From Akebia trifoliata (taxonomy: Eukaryota; Streptophyta; Magnoliopsida; Ranunculales; Lardizabalaceae), in assembly GCA_017979445.1 (NCBI GenBank), contig JADQWC010000431.1, positions 62,001 to 126,000 on the forward strand: a stretch of DNA of 64,000 nucleotides, read 5' to 3'. This document shows, one piece after another, positions 46,079 through 55,959 of the stretch. How positions within the stretch are numbered: the first letter of the stretch is position 1; each line of letters starts with the position of its first letter. A program made the position numbers and the translations under genes. A model generated the notes under the pieces. That model did no database searches. It saw only the letters and a program-made list of their open reading frames with translations, and had not been told where the DNA came from.

Positions 46079-47345
46079 TGATGTAGGACGGTAAAGGAAG
46101 AAGAGGAAAATGGGGAATTTAAAGAATCTAATTTGGATAGTTTTGAAATTGCGTTAAGGATTTGAGCAGCAATAGAAAAAAGTTTCCAAAATCTCAATGT
46201 GTCGAAATGTAAAACACAAAAATTTTCAATTACAACATTTTGAAATTAAAAGGTTTAAAGTATTTTGTTGGGATAAATTGATAGGGTATAGGGTAGATTT
46301 AAAGAAGAGGTTAATGAAATAAGGATTAAAGAAAATGGGAAAAGATTAAGGGTAGAATTAAATGGGTTTCAAGAATCAAGAATTCAAAATTGCTTGAAAA
46401 ATTAAGAAAACATGATTTGTGGGTTGATTTCTTGAAAAGACTAGAGGGTTCTTAATGATTTCTTCCATGTATCACAAATAAACAAATATATATATATATA
46501 TATATATGGGTCGGGTTCCGTAGACACATAAAGCTACTCATAAAGCTACAACGTTTTTGTCTTATATGGTTAAAAAGGTTCAAAATGGGTTGATTTTTTG
46601 TGAGGATGATCTCTATTGTGAGGGAATCATCCTTGCAAAAATCATCCCATTCCAAAACTTCTAACCCCATCAAAAATGGTTTTAAAAAATTGGATAGTCT
46701 AAAAATTTTCAACTTGTAAACATGGGGCTAGAAGTTTCATAATGGGCTGATTTTTGGCAAAGATGATCTCCTCACCATAGAGATCATCCTCACAAACAAT
46801 CAGCCCATTCCAAATATTTTTGACCATATAAGACAAAACGCATTGTAGCTTTATGAGTAGCTTTATGTGTATACGGATCCTAATCCTATATATATATATT
46901 GAAAAGATGGATTGAAGAAAAATATAGAGGATAAGAAGATGATTAAATAAAGAGAAAAAAATGACATTTACCTTTGAATCACCTCAATGATTTCCATAAC
47001 ATCAACCACATTGAATCACCAATATTCAAAACAAGAAAACAATTCTTTTTTTTCTTTTTCTTTTTTTTTGTTTCATTCATGATTCTTCATAAATAAACTC
47101 TAATACAATCTTTAAATAATGAAAATCAATCAAAAGTCCTAAAAAAAATAAAATATCAAATAAATGAACCTAATTTTTATAACTTTCTCTCTCATAATTT
47201 TTCAATCCTCATAAACTTAAAAAGACATTATAAAGTAATCAAACTGTCCCTAACTAATATACTAACACCATAGGCCAATAAAACATGAAAATAAAACCCT
47301 AAAATAAAAAATAAAATCTATCTTCAAGCTTTCATGTCCCCATCA
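46079..47345 (-). repeat. LTR of element D (5' LTR in minus orientation) with MITE insertion
   Basis: It matches 44527-45371 on both sides of the inserted palindrome 46508-46886. The shared end is CCCCATCA at 47345. Without the insert it is about 870-890 bp. Confidence 0.85.
46508..46886. mobile_element. 379-bp palindromic MITE in a (TA)n site
   Basis: The left end CCGTAGACACATAAAGCTAC then TCATAAAGCTACAACG is mirrored at the right end (46838-46880). Inner blocks also mirror: TGAGGATGATCTCTAT (46601-46616) against ATAGAGATCATCCTCA (about 46778-46793), and ACTTCTAACCCCAT against ATGGGGCTAGAAGT. Two arms of about 165 bp surround a loop of about 45 bp. (TA)n flanks both sides and the paired LTR lacks the insert, which proves it moved in. 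No coding capacity. Confidence 0.88.
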
Positions 47346-47350
47346 CCTGA

Positions 47351-48165
47351 CTTGGTAAGTATGCTTAAAACAATATGCATAGTTGCATGATGTAGTAGTT
47401 TAAATAATTCCTTGTTTTATGCTCCTAATGTTAGTTAAATAATATTAGGCCACTTAAAACTACCACTCCTCCCCCCATACAAACTGAAGCAACATTTTTC
47501 AGTGTCCCCCAGTTTACTAATTAATCTTATTATTGATTTTGTCTTCATTAAAAATCCATTTTCATTAAGCTTATGCCTTACGCATTAGTACATCGAAGAG
47601 CTTTGCTCATGTTTGCATGTTTAAAATAGATTTGTCACACCCTACTAGTGTCCGTGCAAAGAAAGTGGTCCGTACAAAAGAAGACTGAAGTTTATTTAGG
47701 CTTATCCAAGTTGTTTCAATTAGTTTTCATTTATGGTTTTAGTTGGCTGGAAATTAATAGGAAATTTTATTTTAGTAGGATTTATTTAGTTCTTGATCAG
47801 TGTTTTAGAAAGTTGAATCTTAGTGTTACTATGGAACTTCTTAGTCTGAGGTAGTTTAGTTTAAGTACAATTTTTCTTAATGAAATATGGTACTATAGTA
47901 GTCTATAAATGTATGATATAATTGCGTGCTAGGAAAAGTTGTTTCGGAGAACATATAGACACTTGTTTCCCTTTTTCTTTCTTTTTCATTTTTGACTGTA
48001 ATACGTGAAGTTCAATTTCCTTACCAAGGGCCTTTCTTTACAACTTGTTCCCCTGAAGGATGTGAGTTGGTTTGGGCTTAATCACTTGTTTTAACTTTAT
48101 TATTTGGATTGTTTCCAATTTTGTTGATAAGAAAATCATCGAACAACTTTGAATCACGTCGAAAC
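47351..48165. other. Unannotated AT-rich stretch
   Basis: It contains an ORF of 68 codons at 47648-47854 without recognisable motifs, and a T/C-rich block (47960-48010). I see no gene, repeat or transposon boundary beyond the element D target site at 47346. Confidence 0.4.
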
Positions 48166-48169
48166 AAGA

Positions 48170-48935
48170 AAAAGCACGAAACCTAGCTTGGTGGGTACTA
48201 TGTATAAGACTATTTCAAAATTGTTGGCAATGTGATTAGAATCAATCATCCCAGTGTTAATTGAGCCCTATCAAGGAGCTTTCATTAAGGAAAAAAGAGA
48301 TGTTGAAAGGAGTTTTAGGAGCTACTAAATACATATATTCGAGATTGTGTACAAGCAGTCTTGTGATTGTATGCAAAGTAGATCTTGAAAAAACTAATGA
48401 CCATGTGAATTGGGCATTTACAAATACCTTTTAGGCAAATGGGTTTTGGTAGCAAGTGGATAGTGGATATCTTGGATTATGAAATGCATCTCATCTCATC
48501 TTTTCATATCTCAGTAAATGGGTGTCTAGTTGCTTTCTTCAAAAGTTCAAGATTGCTAAGAAAGGTAATCCTATCTCCCATTTCTTATTTATGTTAGTAA
48601 TTGACGCTTTAGGGATACTCATTTTTAAAGCCATCTTTTGGCAGGTTATTTGGGTTTATGGTCAATATCAGTGCTTCGCTAGTGCATCACATGCAATTTG
48701 TTGCTGATACCATGATTTTCTTGGATGAATCTCTTAAGTAGACCAGTTTTTAAGAGCTCTTTTATTTGTTTCGAGACTCTGGTTTAGTTGTAAAGCTTAG
48801 CAAAAGCAAGTTATTTGGGATGGGGAACTCTGTAGAAGTAGAATTTATTGTATCAACCCTTGGTTGTGAAATGAGAGCCTCCCGCATTCTTATCTTGGGT
48901 TTCCATTAGGGACCCCTTTTTAAGCAAAGAAATAG
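48170..48935 (+). pseudogene. L1-type LINE ORF2 fragment (reverse transcriptase)
   Basis: Frames give YKTISKLLAMRLESIIPVLI, EPYQGAFIKEKR, KVDLEKTNDHVNW-like words (about 48375-48410), GNPISHFLFMLVIDALG (48560-48620) and VKLSKSKLFGMGNSVEVEF with STLGCE (48790-48870). These follow the order of plant L1 RT. The FADD box is altered (FVADTMIFLDE near 48697). Many stops; 5' and 3' ends are missing. Confidence 0.75.
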
Positions 48936-48959
48936 TATAGGGTAAATTCGGAGTTAAAT

Positions 48960-49510
48960 CTAGACCCTACACAAGTTTGGATCTGAGAGTGGCTTGATGA
49001 TCTAGTTGATCCAACACTGCCCAAACATGTGGTACCTATGAAGTTCAACAGCTCCATTAAGCACAGCTTGGCTTAGTGAGTGGAGTGTCTACTCATATCC
49101 TTAGGTAAGGAAGGTCAGACCTGAGCGGCAAAATAGGACGAGTTGTCTTGTTATATGTATGAGTTTTATTAGGAAAAGTATCCTGAGATTCTAGGAGTGG
49201 TCGATCTTGTCAATCACAATCTTCTATAAAGAGATAGTTTCCTATTTATAGGATCTTTCCTTCATCTACCCGAAGGATTTAAAAGGAGATAAATCCAAAT
49301 CCCCACAAATAAGGAAATGGGGTGACGTAATAGAGTATGCAATTAAGGAAAGAGAACTTATAAATAAGAGAGAAGAACTCAAAGGAAAGGACTTTTGGGA
49401 GGGAGAACTTTTGGAAGCCAGTACGAGCTTTATCTATTATTCTTTGCAACTTTGGATCTAACTTGAACATCGGAGAATGTTTGGTAGGCATCACTCCAGT
49501 GCCCCAGCAT
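48960..49510 (+). repeat. Tat-like LTR remnant
   Basis: A TATAAATAAG box (about 49360) and the terminal wording TCTAACTTGAACATCGGAGA with GGTAGGCATCACTCC resemble the ends of Tat LTRs (compare B1 CTCTAACTTGAGCATC at 25194-25209). No internal domain follows. The boundaries are uncertain. Confidence 0.45.
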
Positions 49511-50089
49511 GATCAAAGTAACAGGACATGTTTTGTTACACACCCTGCATAGTTTTTATGAACCAACATTGGACTTTTACTTACAAAGCTTCCAAGCTCA
49601 CTCATCCTATTCCAATGACTTTTAAAGTGATGTGATTTCCAAGAGGAGCTTTTCATATTGAATTTTTTTGTTTTGTATATATTTGGTCAGTGAGTCCATA
49701 TTACTTTTGGTATGTTTATGCGTCAGCATATGTTCTGTTTGCAATTACTCTTACTCTTAAGATTTTTTGTACTATTTTTAGTAGTTCTGCTGGATGTTAG
49801 TGTTACTTATTTAACTTGTTTAGTTTTGATCTTTCCCCTTTGTATTTTCATAATTGGACAGTAATATATTCAAATCATGTGGAATGACACTTGGTTTCCC
49901 CTCTAATGTATATGGTGGTTAAACAAGCTTGGAAAAATAAATCAATACCTAATTTACTGACAACACACCACTTAGAGCATTAGTCTTTAGATTTCAAAAG
50001 TCTTAAAACACTATAATCTAGACGTACACACTTTTAATATATAACTCTTAACCTTCCTGTGAATAGGAATTGACAATGAGGAGCGCAGG

Positions 50090-50890
50090 TTCATTGAGGT
50101 CAAGCAACAATGCCAATTTAGAGGGGGTCTTCAAAGTTCTCGGAGTAGACGCAAAGAAATAACAATATTCATGTTATAAAAGAGTTCAAGAGATTGGGTC
50201 TATCCTCCTTCAAGGGTGTACCTGATCCGCTTCAAGCTGAGGCATAGATTTTGAAGTTGGAAAAGATCTATGAGATGATGGGTTGCACTGATGATCAGAA
50301 GGTCACATTGGTAGCCTACATGTTAGAAGGCGATGCACATAACTGGTGGGACATGGTAAGGACTCGGAAACCTACTAACGAATCGATCACTTGGATCCAA
50401 TTTCTCGAGCTGTTTAATGACAAGTATTTTCCACAATATTTTCTTGATGAGATGCAAGTGGAGTTTTTTACAATGGTACAAGGGAACAGATCAGTGGCTG
50501 AGTATCATGCCAAGTTTATCGAGCGATTCGTTCCATACTACATGATGTCAGACAAGGCAAAAATGGCTGAGAAATTCAAGCGAGGTTTAAATTTATCTAT
50601 TAGAAGCAAAGTTATCAAACTGAATCTGAGAACTTAAGCGAAGGTTGTAGAGAAAGCACAGATTGTGAAAAAGCTCAATGAGGAGATCCAAGAGGAAGAC
50701 ATGGAAACACCTACCGAAGCCATGATCGACCTTGCTGTCAATGTGACAAGTGGCACGACTCTCAGTCTTGCTACCGAGTTACTGGAGCTTGTTTCTCAGA
50801 TGTGGTGAGTTGGGGCATCAGAACAAGAATTGCCCATTGATGTACGACCAATAACTACCAGTTATTGACACCATAAAGCCCAACACCTCT
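50090..50890 (+). pseudogene. Ty3/gypsy gag fragment with zinc knuckle
   Basis: An upstream frame LGLSSFKGVPDPLQAEA leads, after a TAG, into the open stretch 50251-50637: KLEKIYEMMGCTDDQKVTLV, AYMLEGDAHNWWDMVRTRKP, FLELFNDKYFPQYFLDEMQ and FTMVQGNRSVAEYHAKFIER. This is a canonical retrotransposon gag capsid (Pfam Retrotrans_gag) of chromovirus type. A knuckle-like C-X2-C-GELGHQNKNC (50795-50835) is present with a frameshift inside. No protease or RT follows. Confidence 0.8.
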
Positions 50891-50899
50891 AGAAGGGTT

Positions 50900-52330
50900 T
50901 ATGTTCTTAAGTAGGAGAATGTTCATGCATCAAGTCAGTGATCAAAGGTATACTCCCCATTTTGATTGAGTCCAATTTCTACACATTCCTTTATATCTCC
51001 ACATTTGCACACCATTTAGAAAAAAAAATTGATTACATTTTGATTGGAAACACTTTGATTACTTATTTAGCACGTAAATCATGGATGGATCTATGCCTAC
51101 CATGCAAATGTTTTCTCTTTTGATGGTGGCATTACAGGAGTGATTTTTACATGCGGCTAAAAGGACAATAAATAAGAGAGAAAATCTCTCTCTTGCCCAC
51201 AATGAAAAAAATAATTCTTGATTGCATCACCTTGTGATATTCAAAAATTACCATCTGATGCCACAGATTTATAAGGGATGAGATTCTATGAATTAAAAAA
51301 GAGAGTTATTTTTCACCTTTGAATTTTAATTTTAAATTTGGGTGTCCAGTAGTCATCCATTTTCAACACCTTGGATCAAGTTCCAAATATATAATATTTT
51401 CATGAAATCTAGAAGGTTGTCACATTAGATGGTAATCCATGTGGGCTCAATGATTTTTTTCTAATTTTGAAATCATAAATTAAAATTACTGGGAAGAGGG
51501 CGTGTGGGTAGGAGGGAGAAATTTTCTCTCTATTGTTTTTACTTTTTTAGCTAGATGTCAAAACGGATGTGATGCTGTGAGGAAAAAATCACTTAGCATT
51601 ATAGATTACCAGTAAACCGATTTTTTGGTTTCATTATGTGAACTTGAGAATTTTGTTAATATTCTTTTTCCTTATTCTTGTTTGTGCTCTGGAGATGTGA
51701 AAATTTTGATAATCTCTTTTGACCAAGAACTGTTCGAATATACTACAGAGGTAAATTCCTTTCCTTTGTTATGTTGACCAGTCAAATATGTAAATGTAAT
51801 GGATCAACTTTTGCCCTTGACTTTTTTGAAGCAATTTTATTAGTTTGTTACCCAGTTATCTAGTGTGATATAAGATAAACAACTTGTTTATCAAACAAGA
51901 TACAAACTTCATGTGGTCTCATTAGACAAACAAGATATCTCGGACGAGATAAATGAGATGAATCATTTTAAAATCATAAACACATGAAATCTGACTAGCC
52001 GTACTAATTTAGTAGGATTTAAACTCTTACTCAGGGTTGTTGACCTCCCCTTCTAGTATGCAAAACACAGGATACAAGTTCTTAGAGAAAAAACCTATAA
52101 GAATTTTGAAAAAAAAATAAAATTTTTCACCATTGTATTTTAATTTTAAATTTGGGAGTTCTGGGTAAGTTCGGTAGTTGTCCAACTTCAAAACCTTCGA
52201 TCAAGCCAAAAAAAAGATTATTTTTTTAATTTATTTTTTCAGATCTGAGTTTTTTTCCACCAAATATAGAGGGTTGTGGCCTGCGGCATCAGATTGCCAA
52301 TGTGGTAATCCATTTGAGCTCAAGGTCCAC
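50900..52330. other. AT-rich stretch with a diffuse direct repeat
   Basis: CACC.TTG.ATTTTAATTTTAAA followed by TTTGGG and GGTAATCCAT...GCTCAA recurs at 51315-51450 and 52125-52325, about 810 bp apart. Bases 51130-51200 and 51490-51640 also show weak inverted similarity (AGAGAGAAAAT.TCTC near both), possibly an old MITE. No coding sequence is supported. Confidence 0.45.
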
Positions 52331-52334
52331 AATT

Positions 52335-53540
52335 AGTAAGAGTTAAAATCTTGGGAAAATTACTTAATAGTAGGTGTTGCTAACTTTTCTTTGTTGCAAG
52401 TCCTTGACTTTTAGGAGTGAGCTAAATAGCCCATTTGGTAAATCCCTCTTTTTTAATCAGTCATTAACCCACTCTAGACATCTCTCATGTTTGAACTGTT
52501 GAAATTCCCTTAACCATTTAAACTCACCATTTTTCCTCAAAAAAAAAAATTGAATTACTGACATCTTGATCAACTTTTATAGACTCCATTATGATGAAAG
52601 GGATTTGAGAAGAAGAAGTCATTTTCAACGATTTTGAAGATGTACATGAAAAAATAGGATTTTTCAAATCTTTTACTTTATTTTTGAACAAAAATCGATC
52701 AAGGTCGGTTATTTTGGTTTGAAGTCATTTATATAAGTCATTATGTTAAGTTTTAAATCAATCTTTCCAAGTATTTTAATTGGAAAAATTTGAAAAAATA
52801 AAAACGGGTAGGTTTACAATGTTGACGTCGGCAATTTTTATTTTTGAGTTCAATATTTTTATTATCAAGTTCTACATTTAAAAAATAAATAAATTTTTCG
52901 AGCCTATCAATAATTATTGTCGACCTCACTAGTTTTATTTATTGTCAACCTCACTAGTGTTAATTATTGTTGACCTTGACAATAATGATTGTTGAGTTTG
53001 ACAATTTTTTTTAAAATGTCAAACTCAAAAATAAAAAATTATCGACCTCGATACTATAAAATCCACTCATTTCGTTTTTTCAAGTTTTTCCAGCTAAAAT
53101 ACATGAAAAGATTAACTTAAAACTTGAGATAACGACTTGTGTAGATGATTTCAAACCAAAAGAACCATCTTTGATCGATTTTCATCCAAAAACAAAGCAA
53201 AAGAATTGAAAAATCGTAGTTTTTTACATACATCTTCAAAATGCTTGGAAAAACCTTGAAAATGGCTTGTTCTTCTTTCTGAAATTCTTTTCATCAGAAT
53301 GGAATCTCCAAAACTTGATCGAGATGCCAAAAATCCAAATTTTTGGAATAAAATGATGAGTTTGAATAGTAAAGGAAATTTTAACATTTCAATCGTGAGA
53401 AATGTCTAGAACGAGGTTCAAGGATTGATTAAAATAGAAGAATTTACTAAATGGATTATTTAGCTAAGCCCCAAATGATAGGGACTAAATAGAAAGAAAA
53501 ATTTTTGTCATAAACCATTTAGTAATTTTTCTTAAACTCT
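52335..53540. mobile_element. 1.2-kb foldback palindrome
   Basis: The left arm (about 52335-52950) is mirrored by the right arm (about 52985-53540). Left AGCTAAATAGCCCATTTGGT pairs with right AGCTAAATAATCCATTTAGT (reversed). Left ATTTTGAAGATGTACATG pairs with ATTTTGAAGATGTATGTA. Left AAAATCGATCAAGGTCGGTT pairs with AAAATCGATCAAAGATGGTT. The arms are about 590 bp with many substitutions, so the insertion is old. The centre near 52970 has short TGTCAACCTCACTAG repeats. No ORF with a known domain is present. It resembles a foldback or Mutator-derived TIR-only element. Confidence 0.85.
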
Positions 53541-53544
53541 TACT

Positions 53545-53678
53545 CAACTAGTAAGAAAAGTGTTTCTTTTTAAACACATAACAAAGGCAGTAATAATAAC
53601 GACACTATTTATAGACACGGGATTTCATCATTACGATGACCACATCTATAATGGTTTGGAGTCGCCACCATTCATTTT
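53545..53678 (-). mobile_element. PBS-side remnant after the Tat LTR
   Basis: Reading minus, the LTR end CTTACA (53679) is followed within a few bases by ATGGTGGCGACTCCAAAC, the usual post-LTR priming region of this Tat group, then about 100 bp of leader before the foldback element cuts in. This places internal 5' sequence directly after what is also the 3' LTR of the element to the right. Confidence 0.6.
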
Positions 53679-55586
53679 TGTAAGTGGGTGTGAATGGTCA
53701 CCCGATGTGCATTTTTTAGAAAATGTGACATTTTGGCGTTTAGTGACTCTCGATGGATAGGAACTAATTGAACCTTGAGATTCGGGGTAAGCGACTCGAT
53801 TGGAGAAAAGGGAAGGTGTTAGGCACCCTTTTCTCCCCATTAAATAGTGGTAACCTCAACTCAACTCGGTCATTTTAATCAAAAATACAATAAATAAAAT
53901 GATGTGCCACGTGTTGATAATGTGTACCCTAAGTAGGGATTTATTTTTGGCTTGATTATAAGATCATCCCATTGAAGGGGATGATCATTATAAACCTTTG
54001 CCTTGAAAAGAAGGGAGGGGATAATAGAAGAGGGAGGAGGAGAGGGTAGAGAGAGAGAGAGGGGGTTGCCTTGAACCCACCTTGTATCTTCTTTCTTCTT
54101 TGCTTCTTTTTCTTCGAGTCTTCTTGAGTCCTTAGTATAATATGAGAGTATGAGAATGGGAAGAGGTGATTAGAGAGAGTAGGGATTTCTTTTGGTTTTC
54201 TTTTTTTTAGTGAGACTTGTGGAGGATTTATGAGAGAGAGTTGGTAAACTTGGTGAGAATTGGTGATGATTGTTAGTAGAGAGAGTGTTGGGGAGAAATT
54301 TTGTAATGAGAAGTTGGGGGCCATTTTTGGGAAGAGGAGGAGGGTATTTATAGATGTTGAGGAGTTATTTTAGGGATATAATGGGGTGAAGTGAAGAAAA
54401 ATGATAGAATGGTTATGAGTTTGAGAGAGAAGTGAGTGTAATTTAGAGGAGATTGAAGGGTATTTAGGAAAGGGGGGTTAAATGGGTGAGTTTTGACCCA
54501 AATGGTTTGGATCCTACCCAACCCATTTGGGTGGAGTGTTTGGTAAGGTGAGTTTAAGATGGTGGTTGTGATTAAATGGTATTTGATTTAAGAGAATGGA
54601 GGATTTAAAGAGGTGGTTGATAATATTTTGGGAGGGTGAGGGAGATGATGCCATGTGTTAAAGTGGGTGAAAATGAAGGGTTGGGATAGGTTGATGGGAG
54701 AGGTTGAGTGTTTGACTTGAGAGGATGGTGTAGGTTTAGGTTGTAGATGTGGGTTTTATAGGGAATGATGAGGGTAGATTAGGGGAGGTATAGGTTAGGG
54801 GTGTGGGTAGATGTGTTTGATTTGAGAGAAAAGGTGATGGGTTGATGTGTGGGTAGATGGGATTTAAAGAAAATTAATGGGGTAGGTAGTTGGGTGAGGG
54901 AGGTGAGAAGGGGTGATGACATGTGTCATCTTTGATTATCAAGATGGTGATTGGTTGATGTGGGTAGTGGTTGATGGGTTAGGGTTGTGGGTTGGATATG
55001 AATTGGATATGGATTTGGGCTTAGAGGCTTGGGTTATGAAATGGTTTTGAATTTTAGGAATTGGTTGGGGGTTATTTTGGAATGGATTTTGAGGGTATAG
55101 GTTGGTTTTAGATTTTGGTTGATGTGGATTGATTTTAGGTTAGGGGTAAGGTGAGAAATTGATTTAGGAAAGTGTTGAGGGCTTGTGGGCCTTAGGTGGG
55201 CCTATGGTTTTTACGGATTCGGAGGGGTAGACATCCCAAGTCTCACATTTTTAATTTCTTAATTTTTTTAGATTTTTGTAATCATTAGTTTGATCAAAAA
55301 TGCCACGTGTTGGCGAATCGGGCTTTTTAGGCCCGTTGGTGAAATTTATCGAAAATTTGGCGTTTTTGATTTTGGAAGCGGAGCGGTGAATATTGGGAAA
55401 GCATAAGGTAGGCCGAGTCCTTTTGGTGGGCCTCCTAAACCATTGAGAGGTCTTAGGGGCCTCGGTTTGGTAAAAATGTCACTTTTCAATGACTTGGGCC
55501 TTTAAGGCCCGTTGGCCCATTTATTTGGAAAATCGATATTTTTGGGCCCTTTCGAGAAGTGGCCCGTTCAAATTGAGGTGTCTACA
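53679..55586 (-). mobile_element. 1.9-kb LTR of Tat/Ogre element E
   Basis: The minus reading starts TGTAGACACCTCAATTTG (55586) right after the polypurine tract GCAAAGAAGGGCAGC and ends CTTACA at 53679. A TATA box TATAAATA lies at 54345-54352 (minus). The plus strand between 54000 and 55200 is strongly G/T/A-biased with very little C. The long pyrimidine/A-biased open frame on minus at 53956-54324 is a by-product of this bias. Confidence 0.75.
54345..54352 (-). promoter_or_regulatory. TATA box of the E LTR
   Basis: TATAAATA on minus, preceded by CCTCAACATC and followed by a purine-poor leader. The position is about two thirds of the way into the LTR, as expected for a U3/R boundary. Confidence 0.55.
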
Positions 55587-55589
55587 GCT

Positions 55590-55959
55590 GCCCTTCTTTG
55601 CAGGAATTGCATGCAAAGAATAGACTAAACCCCTATTTGTACGGGCCAAAAAAATTCTGTAAAAAACACGATCTCGAATTATCGATTGTATTTAAGATTT
55701 TTGTGGAAAATGGCTACTCAAGCACGGGGTCTGACAGAGTTTTGCCTTATTAATTCATTGATCTCGATGGCGCGGAGCTCGTGTGAGATCTTTGATTTGA
55801 TGAAAATTTGATGAGTTTTGAAATCCGACTATTTCTTCGATCGTGTTTTGACAAATCGAAGTTGAGTGCAACTCGAAAGGTTTTTGAAATTCTTTTTTTT
55901 TTTTTTTTCATTGCCTTCTTTTGTTGATCTTGCCCGGTTTCTATCATAAGCTAAACCTC
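55590..55959 (-). other. E 3' untranslated leader to the polypurine tract
   Basis: Non-coding. GGGGTTTAGTCTATTCTTTG followed by CATGCAATTCCTGC and AAAGAAGGGCAGC (minus) is the conserved segment before Tat 3' LTRs. A poly-A run (minus) lies at 55892-55907. It separates the HD-Zip IV fragment from the LTR and shows that the fragment lies inside the element. Confidence 0.65.

Larger units (their letters stand above)
44522..47350 (-). mobile_element. Short non-autonomous LTR element D with TSD CCTGA
   Basis: Direct repeats 44527-45371 and 46079-47345 enclose only 707 bp. CCTGA occurs immediately outside both ends (44522-44526 and 47346-47350). Orientation is minus: after the right LTR, TTGGTATCACAACC resembles an initiator-Met primer-binding site, and the interior encodes Gag-like residues on minus. 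Reversed LTRs start TGATGGGGACATC. The right LTR is longer because of a MITE (46508-46886). There is no pol, so mobility would need help from another element. Confidence 0.85.

Noticed and set aside
53956..54324. 122-codon proline/serine-rich minus-strand ORF
   Set aside because: Low-complexity by-product of the C-poor plus strand of the E LTR.
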